Shown: one piece after another, positions 18,352-26,128 of the stretch
How positions within the stretch are numbered: position 1 is the stretch's first letter
Layout: every line of letters begins with the position of its first letter
Origin: an uncultured Flavobacteriales bacterium
GTDB lineage: Bacteria; Bacteroidota; Bacteroidia; Palsa-965
Assembly (NCBI GenBank): GCA_903873905.1
Contig: CAIQQJ010000012.1
Span: 1-53,425 of the forward strand
Direction: 5' to 3'
Length of the DNA stretch: 53,425 bases
The notes under the pieces: model-generated
The model's input: the letters and a program-made list of their open reading frames with translations, nothing else
What the model was told of the DNA's origin: nothing
The model's database searches: none
Made by a program: the position numbers and the translations under genes

Positions 18352-18546
18352 ATGCTAGAATTCAGTAAGACCATACTCAAAAGTGTAAGCTTCGATAAGC
18401 TTCTCTTCAAGAAAGAATTAAGAAAAATGTTGCTTTGGGCTAAACCCGATGAAGCACTTTTATTGAAAGCTTGGTGTCTCGCAACTTTCGGTCACATGTA
18501 CGGCGATGTAATTCGCGAGGTTTTCCGCAACGTTACAAAATCCTGA
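18352..18546 (+). CDS. Small conserved Bacteroidota protein, 64 residues
   Basis: A 64-residue product beginning MLEFSKTILKSVSFDKLLFK and continuing KELRKMLLWAKPDEALLLKAW, then CLATFGHMYGDVIREVFRNV. It is all-helical and amphipathic, with no signal or membrane helix. I recognise it as resembling a short uncharacterised protein that recurs in Bacteroidota genomes with the same MLEFSKTIL opening; this is from memory, not a search. A near -7 box TATCTTTA (18268-18275) and a small hairpin GTTCCttgtaGGAAC lie upstream. It stands alone between ubiX and a dispersed repeat. Function unknown. Confidence 0.65.
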   Translation: MLEFSKTILKSVSFDKLLFKKELRKMLLWAKPDEALLLKAWCLATFGHMYGDVIREVFRNVTKS

Positions 18547-18874
18547 TTTCGATACGTTCCGCAATCTACATTTCCATTTTCCACAACCAAATTTTGCGGT
18601 ACTACTCAGTCTGACAAGTTAGTAATTCAAAGTTTTCCTTTTTTTTATTATGGCGCATCCCTTCGGGTCGGGCTATTCGCTTCAAATCCTCGCCAAGTTT
18701 CTTTTCCAAAATAAATTTTTATCCGCTGTGGGTTTTCCACTGCTATCCCTTGCGCAAGAAAAAATGCCACAAAGACACAAAGGCACGAAGGTTTTGCTTA
18801 ACGATACATTCAAGTTTCCAAATTCACTTCTACATTCGATATTCATTATTCAATATTCGATATTCAAAGGTTTT
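18547..18874. other. Gene-free stretch between the 64-residue protein and queG
   Basis: The 328 bp hold dispersed-element copy B (18651-18760). A word array of the form CCACAAAGACACAAAGGCAC follows at about 18766-18791, and an ATTCGATATTCA-type array at about 18834-18867. There is no convincing ORF: a 100-codon frame starting at 18650 lies inside the repeat. Both neighbouring genes end here, but no strong terminator hairpin is visible. Confidence 0.7.
18651..18760 (+). repeat. Dispersed intergenic element, copy B
   Basis: The left module is GGGTCGGGCTATTCGCTTCA and the right module is CTGTGGGTTTTCCACTGCTA followed by TCCCTTGCGCAAGAA, matching copies A, C and D with substitutions. It is the most diverged copy and lacks the terminal CCCCAAGAT hairpin. 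It sits between two converging genes. Confidence 0.75.
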
Positions 18875-19804
18875 TTACTCGGAGCTTATGAATTTAATAT
18901 TCCGTTTCAGTCCTTCATACTTCGTCCGTTTCACTGGGGAATTCTTGAATAATTTCTGAAAAACTTCCTCCGTAATTTCTTCCCACTCTTTTCTATTCAT
19001 CGAAAGCAACTCACTTTTTGCATCGAATGACTTTTCATTGTGCGGTTTTGAAAATCGATTCCACGGACAAACATCCTGGCAGATATCGCAACCGAAAACC
19101 CAATTCTCAAATTTTCCTTTTTGTACTTCTGGAATTGCACCTTTCAACTCAATCGTGAAATAGGAAATGCATTTGCTTCCATCCACCACATGAGGAGAAA
19201 CAATCGCATCCGTCGGACATGCATCAATGCATTTTGTACAGGTTCCACAAAAATCACCAATGGGTCCATCAGGAATTAATTCAATATCCAAAATCAATTC
19301 CGCAATAAAAAAAAACGATCCCGAACTTTTCGTGATGAGGTTGCTGTTTTTTCCAACCCAACCCAAACCGCTTTTTTTCGCCCACACTTTATCCATCACC
19401 GGTGCAGAATCAACAAACACTCTTCCATTCACATCCTTCCCAATTTTCTGATTCAATTCAAAAATGAATTCCTTGAGTTTTCGCTTTATCACAAAATGAT
19501 AATCTTCTCCAAAAGCATATTTGGAAATTTTAGGAGCCGATAAATCTTCTTGTTTTTCATTCGGAAAATAATTCAACAACAAGGAAACAACCGATTTTGC
19601 ACCAGGAACCAATTTTGTCGGATCCAATCGCATGTCAAAATGATTGGACATATAATCCATTTCACCATTCATTTTGTTTTTCAGCCAATTTTCCAAACGC
19701 GGCGCTTCCTCTTCTAAGAATCCTGCTTTTGAAATTCCACAGAAATCAAAACCCAAGCGTTTCGCTTCGGATTTAACAATTGCGGTATGTGCTGCAGCAT
19801 TCAT
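18875..19804 (-). CDS. queG: Epoxyqueuosine reductase QueG
   Basis: QueG is a cobalamin-dependent iron-sulphur enzyme that reduces epoxyqueuosine to queuosine at the wobble base of certain tRNAs. The 309-residue form (start [20 protein letters not shown] at 19804) is the short type without a C-terminal HEAT domain. The two 4Fe-4S clusters are bound by [16 protein letters not shown] and [13 protein letters not shown]. The substrate and cobalamin region has [21 protein letters not shown] and [18 protein letters not shown]. An in-frame extension to 19843 adds 13 poorly plausible residues, so the inner Met is preferred. It is divergent from the DinB-fold gene, and the 70-nt gap must hold both promoters. 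Confidence 0.95.
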   Translation of the reverse strand: MNAAAHTAIVKSEAKRLGFDFCGISKAGFLEEEAPRLENWLKNKMNGEMDYMSNHFDMRLDPTKLVPGAKSVVSLLLNYFPNEKQEDLSAPKISKYAFGEDYHFVIKRKLKEFIFELNQKIGKDVNGRVFVDSAPVMDKVWAKKSGLGWVGKNSNLITKSSGSFFFIAELILDIELIPDGPIGDFCGTCTKCIDACPTDAIVSPHVVDGSKCISYFTIELKGAIPEVQKGKFENWVFGCDICQDVCPWNRFSKPHNEKSFDAKSELLSMNRKEWEEITEEVFQKLFKNSPVKRTKYEGLKRNIKFISSE

Positions 19805-19874
19805 TCCGCTAATATACCACTCGATGAAAAGAGAACGGCACAATAACTATCTTTATTCAAACTAAAAAAAACGT

Positions 19875-20375
19875 ATGATTTCCCGCCAACATTTCCTCGA
19901 TGCACTCATGAAAGAAGTGCATATCTGTAAACACCTCTACACAAAAATCCCAAAAGACGCATTTGATTTTCGTCCATCGAAAGGACAACGTTCTACCTTG
20001 GAATTGCTTCGTTATCTCGCAGTTTGTGGAAGCGCATCCATGTATGTCATGCTCAATGGCAGCGATTGGAAACTTTGGAAACCATACACTGAGAAATCAA
20101 TCAACATGAATGCTGAAGATTTCATTGAAGCAATGGAAAATCAAGCGGCCGCGATGAAAGAAATGTTGGATGCAATTCCAGAAGATTATTTTTTTACGCA
20201 AGATGTAAAACATCCGAATGGCGCTGAAATGAAATTGGGTCTTGGCTTAATGACAATGCCCTATGCATGGCTAGTTGCTTATCGCATGCAATTGTTTTTG
20301 TATTTGAAACAAATTGGAGTGACAGATATTGGAACTTCAAACGTATGGGGTGGCGCAGACAGAAAAGTAAAATAA
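19875..20375 (+). CDS. DinB-fold protein lacking the metal-binding histidines
   Basis: A 166-residue four-helix-bundle protein of the DinB/YfiT type. Helix 1 is MISRQHFLDALMKEVHICKHLYTKIP. FDFRPSKGQRSTLELLRYLA follows, and the final helix is YAWLVAYRMQLFLYLKQIG, matching the usual HRxQLxxYLRxxG ending. The residues that normally bind a divalent metal are changed: the first His (LLxHI) is replaced by LRYLA, and the last by Tyr in AYRMQL. It is therefore unlikely to be a metal-dependent thiol transferase of the classical type. The gene ends 3 nt from the converging LysE-family gene. Precise role unknown. Confidence 0.75.
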   Translation: MISRQHFLDALMKEVHICKHLYTKIPKDAFDFRPSKGQRSTLELLRYLAVCGSASMYVMLNGSDWKLWKPYTEKSINMNAEDFIEAMENQAAAMKEMLDAIPEDYFFTQDVKHPNGAEMKLGLGLMTMPYAWLVAYRMQLFLYLKQIGVTDIGTSNVWGGADRKVK

Positions 20376-20378
20376 ATT

Positions 20379-21032
20379 TTACTTTTTCGGATGGATAAAA
20401 AGTTTTATTGTTTGAATCACGGCAAGTAAAATGAATAAGCCTCCGAACACTTTGTTCAGATTCCACTTTTTCATTTTACGCAACAGGAATTCCTTGTATT
20501 TATTGGTCAGCCAAATTATCAAACTCAGTATTACGAGTTCGCCAAACCCTGCGCCAAGAACAAAAGCCAATTCTTCGCCTATTGTGCTGATTCTAAAAAA
20601 AACATAACCATTCAACATAACCAAAACGGCAAGCCAGAAAGGAAGAACCTGAGGATTCATTGTTGAAATCAGAAATCCCTTCATGAAACTGGAACAGCTT
20701 TGAGCCTTGGATTGTTTTTCAGAAAGGTCATCTGAGTTTTTTGAAACCTTTTTCAGAAAATTATAAATTCCAAAAGCAAGAAGAATTGGAACAATGCTCC
20801 ATTCGAGAATTTTAAGAAGAGTTTCGTGGGTTAAAAACCATGCAGCTGCATATAAAGCTATAAAGGAATAAAATAATTGGGGAACACAAATCCCAAAACC
20901 AATGACCAATGCTGCACGCCATTTTCCCTGCAGAACTTCTTTTATGATTACAAGATTCACCGGTCCGAGTTCGATCGAACCAATAAAGCTGATAAGTGAA
21001 GTGATGAGAAAAATTACAAGTGCGTGAACCAT
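20379..21032 (-). CDS. LysE/RhtB-family exporter
   Basis: A 217-residue inner-membrane protein with about six hydrophobic helices. The N-terminal helix carries the family-like GSIELGPVNLVIIKEVLQGK. Further helices are ALVIGFGICVPQLFYSFIAL, ILEWSIVPILLAFGIYNFL, FLISTMNPQVLPFWLAVLVML and ELVILSLIIWLTNKY, then a C-terminal helix ending LLAVIQTIKLFIHPKK. LysE-type proteins export amino acids or small metabolites; the substrate cannot be read from sequence. A basic, Ser-rich loop (KKVSKNSDDLSEKQSKAQSC) separates the halves. It is upstream of nothing on its strand except the converging DinB-fold gene, and a perfect inverted repeat (21055-21144) lies between it and ruvB. Confidence 0.85.
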   Translation of the reverse strand: MVHALVIFLITSLISFIGSIELGPVNLVIIKEVLQGKWRAALVIGFGICVPQLFYSFIALYAAAWFLTHETLLKILEWSIVPILLAFGIYNFLKKVSKNSDDLSEKQSKAQSCSSFMKGFLISTMNPQVLPFWLAVLVMLNGYVFFRISTIGEELAFVLGAGFGELVILSLIIWLTNKYKEFLLRKMKKWNLNKVFGGLFILLAVIQTIKLFIHPKK

Positions 21033-21054
21033 TGTCTTACCGTAAGCAATTTTG

Positions 21055-21144
21055 AATTTTGAATTCTAAATTTTGAATTGGATGACGTTCTGGAAAGGCT
21101 ATCATTCCCAATAATTCAGAATTCAAAATTTAGAATTCAAAATT
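21055..21144. repeat. Perfect 25-bp inverted repeat between ruvB and the LysE-family gene
   Basis: The left arm 21055-21079 and the right arm 21120-21144 are exact reverse complements over 25 bp, separated by 40 nt. The arms consist of TTTTGAATT/CTAAATTTTGAATT words, and further partial words lie outside each arm. As RNA this would be a long AU hairpin in the ruvB-lysE intergenic space. Confidence 0.85.
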
Positions 21145-21149
21145 ATTTT

Positions 21150-22184
21150 TCATTCTCCAAAAAGCGTTCCTGCATTCATTCCCGGCATTCGTCCCAAATG
21201 TTTATACGCTTGTTCTGTTGCTTGTCGTCCACGTGGTGTGCGAATGAGGTAACCTTCCTGAATTAAAAATGGTTCGTACACTTCTTCAATCGTTCCTGAT
21301 TCTTCACCAACAGCAGTTGAAATTGTAGTAATACCAACTGGCCCTCCTTTGAATTTATCAATGATCGCACTGAGAATGCGAATATCCATTTCATCCAAAC
21401 CGTTTTTGTCAACGTTCAATGCCTGCAAAGCATATTGCGCAATTTCCATATCTATGGAACCATTTCCTTTTATCTGAGCAAAATCACGCACACGTCGCAA
21501 CAATGCATTCGCAATACGTGGCGTACCTCGCGACCGTCGTGCAATTTCATGCGCTGCCTCTTCATTGATCGGTACATTTAAAATGGAAGCGGAACGTTCT
21601 ATGATTTTCTTGAGCAATTTCGCATCGTAATATCCGAGTCGAGATGTGATTCCAAAACGTGCGCGTAAAGGTGAAGTCAATAATCCAGAACGCGTGGTTG
21701 CACCGACAAGTGTAAATGGATTTAATTTTATCTGCACACTTCTTGCATTCGGTCCGCTGTCGAGCATAATGTCGATGCGATAATCTTCCATTGCAGAATA
21801 CAAATACTCTTCTACAATCGGGCTTAAACGATGAATTTCATCAATGAATAAAACATCAAACTCTTCGAGATTGGTAAGCAATCCTGCAAGATCACCAGGC
21901 TTATCCAAAACAGGTCCGGAAGTGATTTTAATATTCACACCCAATTCCTGTGCAACAATATTTGCCAACGTAGTTTTTCCCAAACCTGGAGGACCGTGCA
22001 ATAAAACATGATCTAATGCCTCTCCTCTTTGTTTCGCAGCCTGTACAAATATTTTCAGATTTTCAACCACCGCTTCCTGTCCAGTGAAATCAGAAAAATC
22101 CTGCGGGCGCAACATTTTTTCAATTTCCTTTTCTTCGGAACTTAAATTTTCTGCTTCTGGATCTATATTGGGATTGAGTGACAT
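21150..22184 (-). CDS. ruvB: Holliday junction branch-migration ATPase RuvB
   Basis: RuvB is the hexameric AAA+ motor that drives branch migration with RuvA. The 344 residues (from [20 protein letters not shown]) show [11 protein letters not shown] (about 28-38), Walker [13 protein letters not shown], Walker [12 protein letters not shown], sensor 1 [19 protein letters not shown] with the arginine finger, sensor 2 [20 protein letters not shown], and a winged-helix DNA-binding C-terminus ending [14 protein letters not shown]. The inner ATG at 22184 is preferred over 22202 because family members begin close to it. A near -7 box (TATCTTCG on the minus strand at 22216-22223) lies upstream. It is not linked to ruvA, 13 kb away. 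Confidence 0.97.
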   Translation of the reverse strand: MSLNPNIDPEAENLSSEEKEIEKMLRPQDFSDFTGQEAVVENLKIFVQAAKQRGEALDHVLLHGPPGLGKTTLANIVAQELGVNIKITSGPVLDKPGDLAGLLTNLEEFDVLFIDEIHRLSPIVEEYLYSAMEDYRIDIMLDSGPNARSVQIKLNPFTLVGATTRSGLLTSPLRARFGITSRLGYYDAKLLKKIIERSASILNVPINEEAAHEIARRSRGTPRIANALLRRVRDFAQIKGNGSIDMEIAQYALQALNVDKNGLDEMDIRILSAIIDKFKGGPVGITTISTAVGEESGTIEEVYEPFLIQEGYLIRTPRGRQATEQAYKHLGRMPGMNAGTLFGE

Positions 22185-22213
22185 CTTATTATGTTGTACC
22201 AATAACTTAATAG

Positions 22214-22250
22214 TACGAAGATACGAATTACGAATGGGTGTACGAATTAC
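22214..22250. repeat. Iterated TACGAA word array upstream of ruvB
   Basis: TACGAAGA, TACGAATTACGAAT and TACGAATTAC words fill the short gap between ruvB and the gene at 22247-22942. The array contains the stop codon of that gene (22247-22249) and the likely ruvB -7 box (22216-22223), so repeat, terminus and promoter are superimposed. Confidence 0.6.
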
Positions 22251-22942
22251 AACATTTTTGCAAGTTTCGTTTCAGGAAAAATATTTTTGTACAATTCTCC
22301 CCAATAAATACTGACATAAAAAGAATAGATTGGCGAATTGAAATTTTCAGAAATGTTGGGGTTGTTTCTAAGCATAAAACGATATCCTATGTCACCTCCT
22401 ACTCCCAACCATTTGAAAAATTTATACGAAACAGAAATTCCTGGTTCATAAATTACCACAAACCGTTTTCCTGAAATTTTTTCACTGCCATTTTGCAAAT
22501 AACGGTAATCAGAATTTCCAAAACCCAATTGATAAGGCATAACACTGAATCTCCAATGTCCTTTATTATAATAAACATAGCGCATGTAAAAACTAAAATA
22601 ATCTAAATGTAAAAACGCAGATGCTGAATCGGGATTTCCTGCCAAATCAGAAAAATAAATTTCTTTCCTCAGATTTTTATCATGGCGATTATACCCTATT
22701 CCTCCCTGGATTTTTCCAGAAAAATCAACACCAATTTTCACACCCCAAATGTGCGCACGGCTATTACTGATGAAAGAATTGCGTGAGTCGAATGAAGCTG
22801 TTGGATAAACTTTTCCGTGAAGAATTGTTTCAATAGTATCGGACCATTGTGCAGAACCATTGACATGAAAACAAAAAAATGTTATCAGAAGAAAAAATAA
22901 TTTTCTGACTACAAATTCATTTGAAAATAGTTTGCTCTTCAT
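22247..22942 (-). CDS. Secreted beta-rich protein, function unknown
   Basis: A 231-residue product I do not recognise. It has a signal peptide (about 11-32, hydrophobic [17 protein letters not shown]), then beta-strand-rich sequence with many Tyr, Phe and Asn: [74 protein letters not shown]. The alternating pattern fits a small outer-membrane beta-barrel or porin-like protein. It lies just upstream of ruvB on the same strand, with its stop codon inside a word array, and its start is about 75 nt from the ctaD stop. I see no enzyme motif. Confidence 0.7.
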   Translation of the reverse strand: MKSKLFSNEFVVRKLFFLLITFFCFHVNGSAQWSDTIETILHGKVYPTASFDSRNSFISNSRAHIWGVKIGVDFSGKIQGGIGYNRHDKNLRKEIYFSDLAGNPDSASAFLHLDYFSFYMRYVYYNKGHWRFSVMPYQLGFGNSDYRYLQNGSEKISGKRFVVIYEPGISVSYKFFKWLGVGGDIGYRFMLRNNPNISENFNSPIYSFYVSIYWGELYKNIFPETKLAKML

Positions 22943-22977
22943 TCAATAATTCTCCGCCACAAGTTCCATCAAAAAAA

Positions 22978-23002
22978 AAGACTCTCCAAATAAGAGAGTC
23001 TT
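22978..23002 (-). terminator. Intrinsic terminator of the respiratory operon
   Basis: On the minus strand AAGACTCTC and GAGAGTCTT form a 9-bp stem with a 7-nt loop, followed by a run of nine T. It lies 15 nt after the ctaD stop and closes the act-cta operon. Confidence 0.95.
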
Positions 23003-23017
23003 CTGAAAAAATATTTT

Positions 23018-24862
23018 TTAGGCATGATGTCCGCCACCATCTTCTTCACCTTCTCGCAATGGAACGGTTTGTGGAATGAAATCAGCTTCTTCACCAGGGC
23101 GACTGTAATCATATGGCCAACGATGAACTTCAGGCAATTCTCCAGGCCAATTACCATGTGTATTCGCCATTGGAGTAGTCCACTCAAGCGTATTTGAGTT
23201 GTATGGATTCTGAACCGATTTCGGTCCGCGGAAAATACTGTAGAAGAAATTGAAAAGGAAAATCAATTGACCACAAGCAGCGATGATCGCAAAAATCGTA
23301 ATCAAGACATTGATGTCCTGTAAATTATCAAACATCGGGAAAGCCGTATTCTGGTAATAACGACGTGGTACACCAGCCAGACCTAAAAAGTGCATTGGGA
23401 AGAAAACGCCATAAGCACAAATGAATGTAATCCAGAAATGCAGGTAACCCATGGTCTTATTCATGTGACGCAGGAATAATTTTGGAAACCAGTGATAAAC
23501 ACCGGCGAGCATTCCAAGAATCGCTGATACACCCATTACAATGTGAAAGTGGGCAACAACGAAATACGTATCGTGAATATTAATGTCAAGAGCAGAATCG
23601 GCAAGAATGATTCCTGTTACACCACCCGAAATAAATGTGGAAACCAATCCGCAAGCAAATAACATTTGCGGAGTGAATTGAATATTTCCTTTCCACAACG
23701 TTGTGATGTAGTTAAACGCTTTTACCGCAGATGGAATCGCAATAAGAAGTGTAGTGAATACGAATACAGAACCAAGGAAAGGATTCATTCCAGTCAAGAA
23801 CATATGATGACCCCAAACAATAAAGGAAAGGAAACCAATTGCAAGAATGGAAGTGATCATTGCTCGATAACCAAAAATCGGTTTGCGTGAATTGACAGAA
23901 ATGATTTCAGAAGTTAATCCGAGCGCAGGAAGAATAATAATATAAACTTCAGGGTGACCAAGGAACCAAAACAAGTGTTCGAAAAGAATCGGACTTCCAC
24001 CGGTTTGGTCAAGCGGATGACCACCGATGAAAATGTCTGACAGGTAAAAACTTGTTCCGAAACTTCTATCGAAAATCAATAGAAGTGCGCAAGAAAAAAG
24101 TACAGGGAAAGAAAGTACACCAAGAATTGCAGTAACGAAAATCGCCCAAATTGTTAATGGCATACGTGTCATTTTCATTCCTTTTGTTCGCATGTTGATG
24201 ATGGTAATGATGTAATTCAATCCACCAAGCAGCGAAGAAATAATGAAAAACGACATTGCAATAAGCCACAGCGTCATTCCAGTTCCAGAACCTGGCATCG
24301 CTTGCGGCAATGCTGACAGTGGAGGATAAACTGTCCAACCACCTGAAGCGGCACCATCCGTAACGAAAAGAGAAATAATAATCGTTACACTGGAAAGAAA
24401 GAAGAACCAATAGGAAAGCATATTGAGAAAACCTGAAGCCATATCACGCGCACCAATCTGATAAGGAATCAAAAGATTCGCGAACGTTCCACTCAATCCA
24501 CCCGTAAGCACCATAAAAACCATGATGGTTCCGTGAATCGTCACAAGCGACATATAGGCGTTAGGATCAAGAATTCCATCCTTGCCCCATTTGTCGCCCA
24601 TGATGGCGTTAATGAATGCGAACTTTTCACCCGGCCATGCGAGTTGAAGTCGGAATACGATCGACATAAGCATTGCAACACAAGCCATGATTACCGCAGT
24701 AATGAGGAACTGTCGTGAAATGGTTTTGTGATCCATACTGAATACATACTTCGCAACGAATGATTGGTGATGATCATGATCGTCGTGCCCGTGATGTACA
24801 TGCGCGTCGTGCTCCAGCGATTGCGCGTGAAGCTCACTATGTGCGTGCATATCAGTTGTCAT
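23018..24862 (-). CDS. ctaD: Cytochrome c oxidase subunit I (aa3 type)
   Basis: The catalytic subunit of the terminal oxidase, reducing O2 to water and pumping protons. The 614 residues have the expected about 12 helices and haem/copper ligands: the low-spin haem His in VTIHGTIMVF, the CuB His and crosslinked Tyr in LGHPEVYIIILP, the paired His in VWGHHMFLTGMNP, and VVAHFHIVMG for the haem a3 and second haem a ligands. The HPEVY tyrosine with FLSFIVWGHH marks an A-family, K- and D-channel enzyme. The first about 30 residues are an unusually His-rich cytoplasmic extension (HAHSELHAQSLEHDAHVHHG, then HDDHDHH). It is the last gene of the operon; no subunit III or IV genes follow, so they must lie elsewhere. 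Confidence 0.97.
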   Translation of the reverse strand: MTTDMHAHSELHAQSLEHDAHVHHGHDDHDHHQSFVAKYVFSMDHKTISRQFLITAVIMACVAMLMSIVFRLQLAWPGEKFAFINAIMGDKWGKDGILDPNAYMSLVTIHGTIMVFMVLTGGLSGTFANLLIPYQIGARDMASGFLNMLSYWFFFLSSVTIIISLFVTDGAASGGWTVYPPLSALPQAMPGSGTGMTLWLIAMSFFIISSLLGGLNYIITIINMRTKGMKMTRMPLTIWAIFVTAILGVLSFPVLFSCALLLIFDRSFGTSFYLSDIFIGGHPLDQTGGSPILFEHLFWFLGHPEVYIIILPALGLTSEIISVNSRKPIFGYRAMITSILAIGFLSFIVWGHHMFLTGMNPFLGSVFVFTTLLIAIPSAVKAFNYITTLWKGNIQFTPQMLFACGLVSTFISGGVTGIILADSALDINIHDTYFVVAHFHIVMGVSAILGMLAGVYHWFPKLFLRHMNKTMGYLHFWITFICAYGVFFPMHFLGLAGVPRRYYQNTAFPMFDNLQDINVLITIFAIIAACGQLIFLFNFFYSIFRGPKSVQNPYNSNTLEWTTPMANTHGNWPGELPEVHRWPYDYSRPGEEADFIPQTVPLREGEEDGGGHHA

Positions 24863-24926
24863 TGGTTTCTTTGTTTTAAAAGTTTAAGTCCTTACTTGAA
24901 TGTTGTGGTAATTTTATTCTTGATAA

Positions 24927-25922
24927 TCAATTCTGAGCTGTTGCAGAAGGCGGTGTTTTTCCACTGTAAAAAGGAACATGCCTTTTTGTCCAAACATCGA
25001 ATTCAGCTCTTGTTCCCACAACAATTTTCAGTTGCATATTAAAATGGCTCACGCCACAAATTTTATTACATAACAAAATATAATCAAAATCCTTATTTCC
25101 TGTCAACTCACGCATCTTTTCAGTTGTATATCGTGGATTAAAATGGAAATATGTTTGCATACCAGGAACAACATTCATTTGTGCGCGGAAATGTGGGAAA
25201 TAAGCACTGTGAATTACATCACGTGAACGCATTTCAAAATCCACTTCTTCATCAACAGGAAGGAAAATTGTGTCTGGGGAAATAAAATCATCATACCCCG
25301 TTGCATCAGTAGAATCAAGACCTAGTTCATTGTTATCATTGATCAGAAGGTAATTTGATTTCCCAAGTACATTGTCTTTCCCAGAATAACGTGCTTTAAA
25401 ATTAAACTGCTGCGCATAAATTTCAATCATGCGAGTTCCTTTTGGTGGTAGTGACATGGTATCATTCCACAAACGAATTCCGAGAAAAATAATCACGAAT
25501 AATACCACAGCTGGAACTCCAGTCCAAATCATTTCAAGTTTGTTATTGTGCGCGACAAATGTTGCACGTTGGCCATCGCGACCATAATACTTAAATCCCA
25601 TGTAGAACAGCAGGAAATTGGTAACCACAAAAACGATTGAAACAATAATCAAGTTAATGTCCATTAACCAATCAATCTTCGCACCGTGAACAGATCCAGA
25701 AACAGGCAACAATCTGTCTTTGTATTCCATGATCTGCCAAACGAAGAAGGCCATCAATGCAAAGTAGAACACAAGCATGATGCGACCCTGCAAACGGTTG
25801 TCACTTTCAGTCACTTTGTTTGGATCGATTCCCTTCAGTTTTGATGAAAGTTCAACAACACGGACAAGCTGCCAAATTGCAGCTGCTGCGAGAATCAAAA
25901 GAAAATAAATTAAATAATGCAT
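24927..25922 (-). CDS. ctaC: Cytochrome c oxidase subunit II (CuA)
   Basis: This subunit accepts electrons at the binuclear CuA site and passes them to subunit I. The 331 residues have an extra N-terminal helix (MHYLIYFLLILAAAAIWQLV), two standard anchor helices (about 48-68 and 87-110), and a C-terminal cupredoxin domain. CuA ligands are the His in RDVIHSAYFPHF, then CNKICGVSHFNMQL with both Cys, His and Met. No haem motif is present, so this is an aa3 rather than a caa3 enzyme, taking electrons from the cytochrome domains of ActA/ActE. It is preceded 32 nt upstream by a micropeptide gene copied from its own first 30 codons (25955-26089), and the leader sequence is duplicated too. Confidence 0.97.
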   Translation of the reverse strand: MHYLIYFLLILAAAAIWQLVRVVELSSKLKGIDPNKVTESDNRLQGRIMLVFYFALMAFFVWQIMEYKDRLLPVSGSVHGAKIDWLMDINLIIVSIVFVVTNFLLFYMGFKYYGRDGQRATFVAHNNKLEMIWTGVPAVVLFVIIFLGIRLWNDTMSLPPKGTRMIEIYAQQFNFKARYSGKDNVLGKSNYLLINDNNELGLDSTDATGYDDFISPDTIFLPVDEEVDFEMRSRDVIHSAYFPHFRAQMNVVPGMQTYFHFNPRYTTEKMRELTGNKDFDYILLCNKICGVSHFNMQLKIVVGTRAEFDVWTKRHVPFYSGKTPPSATAQN

Positions 25923-25954
25923 GGCGGAATACGATTATTCAGGTGTTTAGTTTT

Positions 25955-26089
25955 TTAATTATCAGTTACCCTATCTGGTATTTTGTTCTTGTTAAATTCT
26001 TTCAATTTAGATGAGAGTTTGACAATCAAAACAAGTTGCCAAATGGCGGCGGCGGCAAGGATTAGAATAATATAAATCAAGTAATTCAT
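25955..26089 (-). CDS. 44-residue single-helix peptide, paralogue of the CtaC N-terminus
   Basis: A short ORF with its own ATG (26089) and stop (25955), 39 nt after actF and 32 nt before ctaC on the same strand. The product begins MNYLIYIILILAAAAIWQLV and continues LIVKLSSKLKEFNKNK, then IPDRVTDN. Its first 30 residues match CtaC at 24 positions. At codon level about 16 of those 30 codons differ synonymously while only 6 change the residue, so protein sequence has been preserved since duplication. The 5' leaders also match (ACCYGAATAAT before each ATG). It has one membrane helix and a basic tail with no signal cleavage site. It is most likely a small subunit or assembly peptide of the complex III-oxidase supercomplex; that role is inferred. 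It is too short for usual gene-length cut-offs. Confidence 0.7.
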   Translation of the reverse strand: MNYLIYIILILAAAAIWQLVLIVKLSSKLKEFNKNKIPDRVTDN

Positions 26090-26128
26090 GAAAAATTTAT
26101 TATTCGGGTATGTTGTGTCGATTAAATA

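Noticed and set aside
18650-18952. A 100-codon frame in the ubiX-queG interval
   Set aside because: Its first third is dispersed-element copy B and the rest is iterated words and the 3' end of queG; the translation has no protein-like features.
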